Source of the DNA: Paenibacillus endophyticus
GTDB taxonomy: Bacteria; Bacillota; Bacilli; Paenibacillales; Paenibacillaceae
Direction of reading: 5' to 3'
Assembly: GCF_014192395.1 (NCBI RefSeq)
Contig: NZ_JACHXW010000004.1
Coordinates: 161,232 to 225,231 of the forward strand
DNA length: 64,000 bases
Shown: positions 52,482 to 59,274 of the stretch, piece after piece
Layout: each line of letters opens with the position of its first letter
Position numbering within the stretch: position 1 is the stretch's first letter
Notes under the pieces: generated by a model
Seen by the model: only the letters and a program-made list of their open reading frames with translations
Databases searched by the model: none
Told to the model about the DNA's origin: nothing
Translations under genes and position numbers: made by a program

Positions 52482-52536
52482 CATTAAGCTCCCTTGGTAC
52501 GATAGCTCAAAAACAGCGTCAGTCTACGACTTTACT
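52482..52536 (+). repeat. Cassette repeat 15, right end of the array
   Basis: ATTAAGCTCCCTTGGTACGATAGCTC in two parts: ATTAAGCTCCCTTGG and ACGATAGCTC, then AAAAACAGCGTCAGTCTACG. Positions 52499-52536 are the inverted copy of 42822-42858 with one A inserted. Confidence 0.8.
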
Positions 52537-52636
52537 TTACGTCTAAAATCTTTCAAAATGAGTATACAAAAAAGCTGCATCCCTATAATGGGATACAGCT
52601 CGTAATTAGTTCTAATTTAACAAATGAAATGCTTGC

Positions 52637-53395
52637 TTACCTGTTAAGCAGACGGTCTACGAAGCCCTTACCTTCTGAGGAATTGCTCCGTTTCGCAGCA
52701 TGCTCCCTTGCTTCTTCATCCGTAACCAGCTTGCCCGTATTAGCGTAATGCTTAATCCACGCTGGAACTTCTCCGCGTGCATAAGCTTTAATTAATTCTT
52801 CCTCAGCGGGCATAATGCAAGATTCGTCGTATGTCTTCGTTCCCTGACCCATACCAATTGGCATCATGGTATAGAGTTTTGGTTTTGTTGGGACACCAAC
52901 ATCAGTTGTTTGACGATCCCATGGAACACCGGCCATGTACTCTGCTCCTTTCAGATCCTGAAGCAACTCCTGCGCTTTCTTTAACGGAACATTTGCTTCC
53001 ATGACCTTAAGAGTGAGCTTGGCGCGTAATTCGCGGGCTTCCTCCTCAATTTTATCAAGTTCGACCTTAATACCTTCCAACGCTCTTATGCGCGCTGCTT
53101 GAATATCCGGCAGGAACTTTTTGACCGCTCCCTCCTTACCGGCTTCCAATACTTGCAGTCGATCTGAATCGACCTGAATTTCTAGTTCCAAGGCTTCTGC
53201 GCGCTGCTTGACCTTGTTCAATTCAGTTGTCGAATGAGTCTTCTCTCCGCTGGAATCTTCCAGAAGCATTTCGCGGTAAAGCGCCTCTGCGGTAGCCTTT
53301 TCGTTAGCTTTTTTCTTAATTCCTGTATTAAGGTCGCTAATGCGCACCTCGAGCTTTTCTTTTGCCTGATTCATTGCTTCAATTTGCTTTTTCAT
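52637..53395 (-). CDS. Hypothetical phage-type protein with coiled coil
   Basis: A 252-aa protein whose first 155 residues are a heptad-rich coiled coil (QAKEKLEVRISDLN, DKIEEEARELRAKL). The remainder is compact (VPWDRQTTDVGVPTKPKLY; EEELIKAYARGEVPAWIKHY). No family recognised. It lies at the boundary between the phage-like early region and the array, in the early transcription direction. GGTGAAAG precedes the ATG. Confidence 0.65.
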   Translation of the reverse strand: MKKQIEAMNQAKEKLEVRISDLNTGIKKKANEKATAEALYREMLLEDSSGEKTHSTTELNKVKQRAEALELEIQVDSDRLQVLEAGKEGAVKKFLPDIQAARIRALEGIKVELDKIEEEARELRAKLTLKVMEANVPLKKAQELLQDLKGAEYMAGVPWDRQTTDVGVPTKPKLYTMMPIGMGQGTKTYDESCIMPAEEELIKAYARGEVPAWIKHYANTGKLVTDEEAREHAAKRSNSSEGKGFVDRLLNR

Positions 53396-53426
53396 TTACT
53401 TTCACCATTCCTTTTGTATGAATGAC

Positions 53427-53597
53427 TTACTTTTGGGTTTTAAGTGGCTCGCTGTATCGAATTACATATAGACCGTCTTGTTCTACTGCGGAAGCTACCT
53501 TGCGCCTTGGATAGTCCAGTTTGAAACAATCCACGATTTCATGCATCGGACGTTCTGACATAACGCTGTAGGTGTTAACTGGTTCAGCTTCGAACAA
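53427..53597 (-). CDS. Small hypothetical protein (56 aa)
   Basis: An open frame of 57 codons between two phage-type genes. It ends VEQDGLYVIRYSEPLKTQK, and SERPMHEIVDCFKLDYPRR looks like a real domain. The TTG at 53597 has AAAGGGTG upstream; GTG at 53606 is the alternative. It is 35 nt after the upstream gene, in line with the operon. Confidence 0.55.
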   Translation of the reverse strand: MFEAEPVNTYSVMSERPMHEIVDCFKLDYPRRKVASAVEQDGLYVIRYSEPLKTQK

Positions 53598-53632
53598 ATG
53601 AAACACCCTTTCTCATTCGCCTGACTCCAATG

Positions 53633-53989
53633 TTACTTGCGGCTATTCATTATCGACTGGATTTCCGCAACGATAATATCAACGTCTTCATCACCAGTGC
53701 TTGAATTGTCCGGAATAAGGCCTTCGCGTTTCATTCTCGCAGCGACATATGGATCTCGCTGGGCCGCGTATTCATTGGCATAAGCGACAATAGCTTCAAC
53801 AGATTTTTGTTCGATTTCTTCAGTTGAAAGGTGAAGCCCCGCCTTAACGATTTCAATTGCAGCTTCGCCAACCGTTTTTCCGTTTCGGATGGCGCTATCA
53901 ATGACATGGCTGTTATGTGGCGTTCTGATTGTTTCAAAATCAGACTGATTTTTCGAGTTTGTAACTACCTGGTTATATTTCTTTGTCAT
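53633..53989 (-). CDS. Hypothetical phage-type protein
   Basis: A 118-aa soluble helical protein (MTKKYNQVVTNSKNQSDFET; IEIVKAGLHLSTEEIEQKS). The ATG at 53989 is preferred over 54010, with AGGTAA upstream. No family recognised. It belongs to the early-region minus-strand operon. Confidence 0.6.
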   Translation of the reverse strand: MTKKYNQVVTNSKNQSDFETIRTPHNSHVIDSAIRNGKTVGEAAIEIVKAGLHLSTEEIEQKSVEAIVAYANEYAAQRDPYVAARMKREGLIPDNSSTGDEDVDIIVAEIQSIMNSRK

Positions 53990-54004
53990 GTGTATTACCT
54001 GCCT

Positions 54005-54311
54005 TTTCATAATTTGAGGTTTGAGACTAACCGTTCCTTGGGCGGCTCTCTTATTGAAAAAACTTGCACTACATCACCACCTTAATAGAAAATGCCTATA
54101 ACTAGCTGACGGTTAATAGCTTGCCAAGCAGCAGCTTACGCCGCTCGCGCTTTAAGCAATCTAGTTGGTCAATCAAATTGCTTAGGTATTTGATACCCTT
54201 GGAGCCCGTACGCCGCTCATGCTCTATCCTCCGAAGCGTGGAGGCTTGCTGCTGGTGTTACGCTCCAACTCCGCTGTGTCGCTGTGCGGGCGTTCTAGAG
54301 CGGCGGTGCTA
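54005..54311. other. Spacer with a decayed reading frame
   Basis: A minus-strand open stretch ending at 54102 reads IEHERRTGSKGIKYLSNLID then QLDCLKRERRKLLL, protein-like but without a start codon near a ribosome binding site. It is probably a broken small gene. Nothing else was seen. Confidence 0.4.
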
Positions 54312-54962
54312 TTACTTGCCTGCATCGTTTGTCTCGCTCTCTGTAGCTTCGATATGGGCGCGGTAGTCGGTGTTGGCAAGCCCCAGCAGCTCCGCAAGTT
54401 CTCTGAGGTTTCCAGCACGTTCACGGAAACCATCTGCCTCTCTGCGATCCGTAGTCGTTTGTTTCTGGATAGCTTCCCGTTGAGCACGATCGGATTCGTC
54501 AAGAAGAGCCATGTTTGCATCCAGAAGGTCATCAAACGATAGTTCCCGCAAGTATGCAATTAGAGCCTGTTCGTGCTTGTCTAGCACAATAAGGGAATGA
54601 GCCAGATCAACATATGCTTTTGCTTCAGCAATCGCTTCCAGGGACATTGCTTTGCTACTGAACCATGCCGTATGACTCTCTGATGCGATAGCAATATCAA
54701 TCTGGATATCGCTAATAAATTTCGAATAAGAATACTCACCTAGAGGGAATGCAAGGTTAACATCATTCAAGCTAACAACAACCGTATCGTTATCACTACC
54801 TTTGACATACTCGGTTTGTACAGCAGCAGAAGCAATTGAAACCATAGGATCGGCGTTTCCATGTTTCATTTCCAAACTGCACTTAACTCCATGCTTCTGC
54901 ATTACCTCGAACAGGTGCATTGCTTCCCCTGCATCGCTCTTAATCATGTTGATAACTGTCAT
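54312..54962 (-). CDS. Hypothetical phage-type protein, paralogue of the gene at 57264
   Basis: A 216-aa protein. Residues 1-120 form one domain (MTVINMIKSDAGEAMHLFEV). Residues about 128-205 match the 107-aa protein at 57264-57587: LDKHEQALIAYLRELSFDDL here and LDEHEKALITYIRSLSWEIV there, and both carry GFRERAGNLRELAELLG or GFEDRANMVRKLAELTG. The shared part is helical. AGGATGATC precedes the ATG. Function unknown. Confidence 0.68.
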   Translation of the reverse strand: MTVINMIKSDAGEAMHLFEVMQKHGVKCSLEMKHGNADPMVSIASAAVQTEYVKGSDNDTVVVSLNDVNLAFPLGEYSYSKFISDIQIDIAIASESHTAWFSSKAMSLEAIAEAKAYVDLAHSLIVLDKHEQALIAYLRELSFDDLLDANMALLDESDRAQREAIQKQTTTDRREADGFRERAGNLRELAELLGLANTDYRAHIEATESETNDAGK

Positions 54963-55009
54963 ATTTGATCATCCTTTTCTCTATGGGTTATTGATTCATA
55001 TTTCGCAAA

Positions 55010-55303
55010 TCACAAAGCTGCCGCTATCTTCTCGAAAGCTTCGTTACGGGAATTTACATAGGCAGCTCGAGTAATGCCCAGCTGTTCAAACACAACATAA
55101 TCTTTTAAGTACGGACTTTCTGGCGTGATATAGCGCCGCTGGATGATTTCTTTCTCCATTTCCGGCATGTCTTTCACTGCTTTGTCTATCGCGTCTATCA
55201 AGGCTGCCCGCTGGTCAAAATTAGTTTCGTCGCCGCCTTCTATAAGGTGGTTAAACAACCTATAGCGGTCAAATAGAATCGTCATAGCAACTTTTTGTGC
55301 CAT
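55010..55303 (-). CDS. ArpU-like phage transcriptional regulator
   Basis: A 97-aa protein with a sigma-70 region-4-like end: MPEMEKEIIQRRYITPES, then VVFEQLGITRAAYVNSRNEA and FEKIA. This is the pattern of ArpU/RinA-type activators of phage late genes. In a full prophage the terminase and structural genes would follow. Here only small unknown genes and then the array follow. GGAGGATG precedes the ATG. Confidence 0.72.
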   Translation of the reverse strand: MAQKVAMTILFDRYRLFNHLIEGGDETNFDQRAALIDAIDKAVKDMPEMEKEIIQRRYITPESPYLKDYVVFEQLGITRAAYVNSRNEAFEKIAAAL

Positions 55304-55329
55304 TTACATGCATCCTCCTTCCTGCAAAG

Positions 55330-55614
55330 TTAAGGCTCTCGAATCCGCTGCATCATAGATTCCCAAAAATTAAAATCCAAAATCTCCATTTCCGGTTCGG
55401 GCTCGCGAGGCTGCAGCTTCTCCTTGATGCGCTTATGTTGATCATTAGCACGTTGCATGAAGGCGTCCAGCCGCTCAGGATTAACTTTATTCCACTCCCG
55501 ATAGATCAGCGTAAGAAGGGCTTCAAGCGCCTGTGGGCGTGTGCGGTCCGTTTCAATCAATAACTGATTTCCTTTAAAGCTAACGAGATAGGTTTTTCCT
55601 TCTTTCTTCGCCAA
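55330..55614 (-). CDS. Hypothetical small phage-type protein
   Basis: A 94-aa protein starting at TTG 55614 (AKKEGKTYLVSFKGNQLLIE after the start), with AAGGTGAG upstream. The C-terminal half is basic and helical (DAFMQRANDQHKRIKEKLQ). The frame is open 35 codons further upstream without a site. It lies 26 nt before the ArpU-like gene. Confidence 0.6.
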   Translation of the reverse strand: MAKKEGKTYLVSFKGNQLLIETDRTRPQALEALLTLIYREWNKVNPERLDAFMQRANDQHKRIKEKLQPREPEPEMEILDFNFWESMMQRIREP

Positions 55615-55747
55615 AAGTCTCACCTTCTTTGTACTATTTTCGGACCGTTTTTGTAGATCCCCATTGATTCGTTCAGAACCTTTGCAATGACGTAATAAAT
55701 GAAGTGCACGCCACACCAAAACGCTACGCTGGTATGGCTATATATAA

Positions 55748-55940
55748 AGGACGTGTATTTATACACTACAAAACGGCTTTTTAGAAATTGAGGCTAAAAC
55801 TGACCTCAATCCCTTGATACGACTGACTTTTCTACAATTTTCCCCGTAGTGTAAAAATACACGTCTAAAATCTAAAACGGTGTCCAAAAACGTCCTTACG
55901 TAATGTATAAATACATGTTGTTGTGGTGTATAAATACACT
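55748..55940. repeat. Four 14-bp palindromes, candidate operator or iteron cluster
   Basis: GTGTATTTATACAC at 55753, GTGTAAAAATACAC at 55849, ATGTATAAATACAT at 55903 and GTGTATAAATACAC at 55926. The first two sit in a 20-bp inverted repeat (GACGTGTATTTATACACTAC against GTAGTGTAAAAATACACGTC). Between them ATTGAGG/CCTCAAT forms a hairpin. The cluster lies between the winged-helix gene and the next gene, a place suited to an operator or a replication origin. Confidence 0.75.
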
Positions 55941-55947
55941 AGCCAAA

Positions 55948-56349
55948 TTAATTTGGAGGAGCCCGTTTCTTCCTCAATTTAACGTCCTGCTTGCCCGATG
56001 CGAAGAGTTTCCATTGATCATTGAAACCATAGATATTGGGCCTGCGTGTAGTCCAGTTCTGTTCAATCAGTTTAATAAAGCCATATTCAATTAACTGGTC
56101 TACGGATTTCGTGAATGTTCGTGCGTTCATAATCTCGGCAGCTTCCTTGTATGTAAAACTTATATCATTCTCGTTACTGCCGGTGTACTTGTTCTTCATC
56201 TCAATGTAGAGCACTTTTGAATGAACGGTTAGCGTCTTCCAAGCTCCAGTACTCATCATGCTGCGAGTTATGCGAATATGATGTTTGTCCGCTGATCTAA
56301 CATCAGTTTCAAATTGCTTGAAACCGAAATCCTTTCTTTTCTTTGCCAT
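55948..56349 (-). CDS. Winged-helix protein of phage/replication-initiator type
   Basis: A 133-aa protein: IRITRSMMSTGAWKTLTVHS, KVLYIEMKNKYTGSN, SFTYKEAAEIMNARTFTKSV and YGFIKLIEQ. This is the layout of small winged-helix replication-type proteins of Bacillota mobile elements. The basic tail (KLRKKRAPPN) fits DNA binding. Four palindromes lie directly downstream. Whether it initiates replication or regulates transcription cannot be told. GAGGTGAT precedes the ATG. Confidence 0.7.
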   Translation of the reverse strand: MAKKRKDFGFKQFETDVRSADKHHIRITRSMMSTGAWKTLTVHSKVLYIEMKNKYTGSNENDISFTYKEAAEIMNARTFTKSVDQLIEYGFIKLIEQNWTTRRPNIYGFNDQWKLFASGKQDVKLRKKRAPPN

Positions 56350-56441
56350 ATCACCTCACCAACCCTGGATGCCGCGTTTTCTTCACAGCCCCACTCCCTT
56401 TCCATTGAGCTATTTTTCCTAACAGTTCAGAAAAATGAAAC

Positions 56442-56783
56442 TCATTCACTAATATAAAAATCTAGTCTCAAAGCACTTTCAAATCTAAAATACAATTCAA
56501 TCTTGTCATCAGGGGAATCTACAGGGAAAGAAGCAGAAACTCTAACTGATTCGCCTATTGAACAGAAATATTTGGTAATAGTTGAAGCAAAATTTTTAAT
56601 AGCATCTCGAAATGATTCTTTAATAATTCCAGTCTCATTCGAGTAATCTGCCTTCGCTTTCAACCTACAAAGCATCTTTTGGAAAAACTGATTCAATCGC
56701 CAAATCAACCTAGAATCTTCACGGCAAAAATCTTCTTGAAGTATTTCCGTTAATTCATTGCTATTTTCCACTGATGCGCACAA
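56442..56783 (-). CDS. Hypothetical protein
   Basis: A 113-aa acidic protein (ELTEILQEDFCREDSRLIWR, later FRFESALRLDFYISE). TTG start at 56783; GTG at 56771 is the alternative, and the ribosome binding site AAGGG suits neither perfectly. Its AT content is higher than that of the phage-type neighbours. No family recognised. Confidence 0.5.
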   Translation of the reverse strand: MCASVENSNELTEILQEDFCREDSRLIWRLNQFFQKMLCRLKAKADYSNETGIIKESFRDAIKNFASTITKYFCSIGESVRVSASFPVDSPDDKIELYFRFESALRLDFYISE

Positions 56784-56974
56784 CCCTTCTAGTTAGGATC
56801 CAGAAGGCTGTTGCATTTTTGAGGAGGATGAATTAAAATAAATGCCAACAGGCCTTCTGGTTTACTCCTGAAATCACTTCTGCGTCCCGTCCAAGGAAAA
56901 TGCAGTAGAGTGATTTTTTTTGTATTCTACCTGCTTACCCAACACCCAGCCCTCCAAAAATGCTTTAGGTCTGC

Positions 56975-57283
56975 TCATGTCGTAGCCAAGGTTTTCGAGC
57001 ACATTAAGAGATATTCCGAGATCAATAGTGAACCGCATTCTTCGCTTAACGCCTCTTGTAATTCAATCACATCATGAAACGTTTGAATGATTGCATCCCG
57101 TTCTTCCCGCAGCTCTACCATCCGATGAAGCTTGTCCGCGCAATCCAGAACACCCATCTTCCGATCGTCACTGACTTCCCTAGCCAACCGAACACTCTCA
57201 ACCGCGATCTCGACAAGCCGTGCTCCTTGCTCCGACTCCGATGCCAGCATAACCGCCCTACGACTAAATAGCCTTTCTGTCAT
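56975..57283 (-). CDS. Hypothetical phage-type helical protein
   Basis: A 102-aa helical protein (MTERLFSRRAVMLASESEQG; DCADKLHRMVELREERDAII). The ATG at 57283 lies inside the 3' end of the upstream gene (20-nt overlap). The long open frame before it duplicates that gene in another phase. Function unknown. Confidence 0.6.
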   Translation of the reverse strand: MTERLFSRRAVMLASESEQGARLVEIAVESVRLAREVSDDRKMGVLDCADKLHRMVELREERDAIIQTFHDVIELQEALSEECGSLLISEYLLMCSKTLATT

Positions 57284-57587
57284 TCGCGTCACCGTCCTCT
57301 GCCGCCATATTCGCCCTATACTCGGCGTTCGCAGCGCCTGTAAGTTCGGCCAGCTTGCGGACCATGTTCGCCCGGTCCTCAAACCCCTGAGAGCTTGTAT
57401 GATTGCCCCTTTTATATTCCCTAAATGCGATTAGCTCTGATTCACGAGCTTGGTCAAGCATCCCGTCTCCAGCTTCCAAAACAATCTCCCAGCTTAACGA
57501 ACGAATGTACGTGATTAACGCCTTTTCATGCTCGTCCAACTGAATTGGCTCAGGCAGTAGCGCGGGGCTGATGGTTTTTTTAGTCAT
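57264..57587 (-). CDS. Hypothetical phage-type protein, paralogue of the C-terminal part of 54312-54962
   Basis: A 107-aa protein (MTKKTISPALLPEPIQLDEH). From residue 18 on it aligns with residues about 128-205 of the protein at 54312-54962. AGGAG precedes the ATG. The shared helical module occurs twice in this early region, about 3 kb apart. Confidence 0.65.
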   Translation of the reverse strand: MTKKTISPALLPEPIQLDEHEKALITYIRSLSWEIVLEAGDGMLDQARESELIAFREYKRGNHTSSQGFEDRANMVRKLAELTGAANAEYRANMAAEDGDANDRKAI

Positions 57588-57622
57588 AGTCTGTTGCTCC
57601 TTATCATTATGAATTTTACGTT

Positions 57623-57916
57623 CTATTCTCTGACGATGGATGCACGTTTTGAGTGCATGTCAAACATCCGCTGCCTAGAAGCTTCTTTTCGCTCGTCGCT
57701 CATTTTCGTGACGTTCTCAGTAGCAAATCTAACTTGACTACCCTTCAACCTCCACTTACCCGCGATAATCCGACCATCTTCGATTTCAGTCCAGTACGGA
57801 GTTGAAATCTTATTCAGCTTTGTGATGTGTTTAGGAACGCATGTGTAAACGTTCCAAGTATCATCGATATAATCGTAATTCGCAGTTGTTTCCTTCTCTT
57901 CATTGGGATGCGCCAT
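57623..57916 (-). CDS. Hypothetical phage-type protein
   Basis: A 97-aa protein: YDYIDDTWNVYTCVPKHITK, then YWTEIEDGRIIAGKWRL and GSQVRFATENV. It reads as a compact beta-rich domain with a basic helix at the end. GAGAGG precedes the ATG. No family recognised. Confidence 0.65.
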   Translation of the reverse strand: MAHPNEEKETTANYDYIDDTWNVYTCVPKHITKLNKISTPYWTEIEDGRIIAGKWRLKGSQVRFATENVTKMSDERKEASRQRMFDMHSKRASIVRE

Positions 57917-57973
57917 TGCAATAACCTCTCTTCCGTATGTTGTGATTACCTTATAAGGAATTCGACCATTCCC

Positions 57974-58078
57974 CTAGTAAGGTGACTTACGATAGCGTTC
58001 TGCTGCTTCTTCCAAGGAAACCTCGTCGAACGTGCGGTGTAATGATCGCACTAGCCGTTGTATATCTTCTTTATCCAT
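57974..58078 (-). CDS. Small hypothetical protein (34 aa)
   Basis: MDKEDIQRLVRSLHRTFDEV followed by SLEEAAERYRKSPY. It starts 2 nt after the stop of the upstream gene, so translation is probably coupled. The charged helical pattern and the spacing argue for a real gene; no family recognised. Confidence 0.5.
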   Translation of the reverse strand: MDKEDIQRLVRSLHRTFDEVSLEEAAERYRKSPY

Positions 58079-58080
58079 AC

Positions 58081-58320
58081 CTACGCGCTGAGCCTTGTTA
58101 TGGCATAACCGAATGCGCATTGATTTGACCACAGCTGCGGCGCAGCGCGCACTGCTGCCTGATAGCCTGCATGATAGGCCTTAGCGATCTGCTTCTCCAC
58201 AGTATCTAACAGCTTTATTTCATCGGGTGTAACTCCGTTTGCAAAGAAAACTTCTTCGATCTGCAAGCGCCCTTTTACTGCATTGAACATCACATTATGC
58301 AAATTGCTCTCCTCCTTCAT
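58081..58320 (-). CDS. Hypothetical small phage-type protein
   Basis: A 79-aa protein (MKEESNLHNVMFNAVKGRLQ; TVEKQIAKAYHAGYQAAVRA). The ATG at 58320 overlaps the TGA of the small upstream gene (ATGA), so translation is likely coupled. TTG at 58332 is an alternative start. Confidence 0.55.
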   Translation of the reverse strand: MKEESNLHNVMFNAVKGRLQIEEVFFANGVTPDEIKLLDTVEKQIAKAYHAGYQAAVRAAPQLWSNQCAFGYAITRLSA

Positions 58321-58412
58321 TGCTTTGCCCAAAGGCTTAACGCGATATAGTTTCCTTTAGCTGTCCGGACATTGAGTTGATTACCCACCTTTACGCCGTA
58401 GCACATGTGCAT
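58317..58412 (-). CDS. Small hypothetical protein (31 aa)
   Basis: MHMCYGVKVGNQLNVRTAKG followed by NYIALSLWAKQ. GAGGAGAA lies directly before the ATG and the stop overlaps the next ATG, both signs of a genuine gene. Function unknown. Confidence 0.5.
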   Translation of the reverse strand: MHMCYGVKVGNQLNVRTAKGNYIALSLWAKQ

Positions 58413-58421
58413 TTCTCCTCT

Positions 58422-58576
58422 TCAGTAATCTCTACTATTGCGGCCGCCGTTCAAATCCAACGGCTCAGGGTCCGCGTCGTATCTGACCTCATATTCCCTT
58501 GCCTTATTTACAAAGAACGAATCGTAGAGTCGTTATAATGGCGGGTCAATAAATCGTATGCGGACAATGTTTTCAA
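58422..58576 (-). pseudogene. Frameshifted small phage gene
   Basis: A TTG-started frame KTLSAYDLLTRHYNDSTIRS stops at once, and another frame continues FFVNKAREYEVRYDADPEPL then DLNGGRNSRDY to a stop at 58422. One base change in length near 58514 joins them into a protein of about 50 aa. Confidence 0.45.
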
Positions 58577-58591
58577 CTACTCTATGATCTC

Positions 58592-58834
58592 TTACAAGCC
58601 CGCCACAGTGCGAAGCTCGTCGATTCCGACCATAATGTAGTTGCCGTTCTCTCGCTTCTAGTACTCGCCTGGGTGATCCGGAGCCGGCACGACTTCCACA
58701 AGGCAGAAATAAACCCCATCTGAAGTAATTGCGAAGTTCTCACTGCCTTTGATTAAGAATGATGCTTGCGGGAACGCCCCGCGGCTTTTATTGAATAATG
58801 GATTAATGGTGATCGGTTGCGCTGCCTTGCCTCC
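58592..58834 (-). pseudogene. Phage gene interrupted by an amber stop
   Basis: A frame reads KAAQPITINPLFNKSRGAFP, QASFLIKGSENFAITSDGVY, FCLVEVVPAPDHPGEY, then TAG (58658-58660), then KRENGNYIMVGIDELRTVAG. TAG for TGG (Trp) is the simplest change. No start codon is found near the GGAGG at its 5' end, so the front also seems lost. Confidence 0.55.
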
Positions 58835-58897
58835 TAACGTTCGTAATCGTTCTCAAGCCTGGACTGCCAGTCCGACCTTGATCGGATGATTGATGGG

Positions 58898-59194
58898 CTA
58901 TTTTGCTTGAAGCATGCCAGACTTCTCCAGATAGACTGCGTTGTTCTTCATCCAACAAATAATGTCCGACTTCAAAAATCGAATAACATATCCCTCTTGA
59001 AAATGTGGCATCCCTTGTCTAGCAAATAAACGTACGGTCGAAAGGCTCACTTGCATGAACGCGGCAACGTCCTCCGTGGTCATTAACTGCGTATCCAGGC
59101 TATTAGTCGAGGCCATCATGGATGTTACTTCCTCGCGGACAGCTTCCCGGATCGCGGTCAGGAAGTCTGGGGAGGGCTCTAGATTAATTTGCAT
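58898..59194 (-). CDS. Small helix-turn-helix (excisionase/MerR-like) DNA-binding protein
   Basis: A 98-aa protein with an HTH: MTTEDVAAFMQVSLSTVRLF followed by ARQGMPHFQEG and IRFLKSDIICWM. This is the HTH_17 pattern of excisionases and phage regulators. The first 35 residues are a separate helix. Position next to the lysogeny genes suits an excisionase or regulator; which one cannot be decided. GAGGTAG precedes the ATG. Confidence 0.68.
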   Translation of the reverse strand: MQINLEPSPDFLTAIREAVREEVTSMMASTNSLDTQLMTTEDVAAFMQVSLSTVRLFARQGMPHFQEGYVIRFLKSDIICWMKNNAVYLEKSGMLQAK

Positions 59195-59274
59195 TATTAA
59201 CTACCTCGCTTTCAGATTGTATAAGTGCTTTAGCGGCTGAATAAAACTTGATTACGAGATTCCGTGAACAAAAC

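Noticed and set aside
42798..52536. Canonical integron with attC sites
   Set aside because: The conserved core GCTAACTGG does not fit RYYYAAC/GTTRRRY, the two conserved motifs are in direct rather than inverted order, and no IntI-type integrase or attI site is in the window.
55748..55940. CRISPR-like repeats
   Set aside because: The four palindromes are only 14 bp, unevenly spaced (96, 54 and 23 bp), and no cas gene is near.
56975..57382. Longer form of the helical protein starting at 57382
   Set aside because: The first 33 codons lie out of frame inside the upstream gene, and the ATG at 57283 gives the usual coupled overlap.
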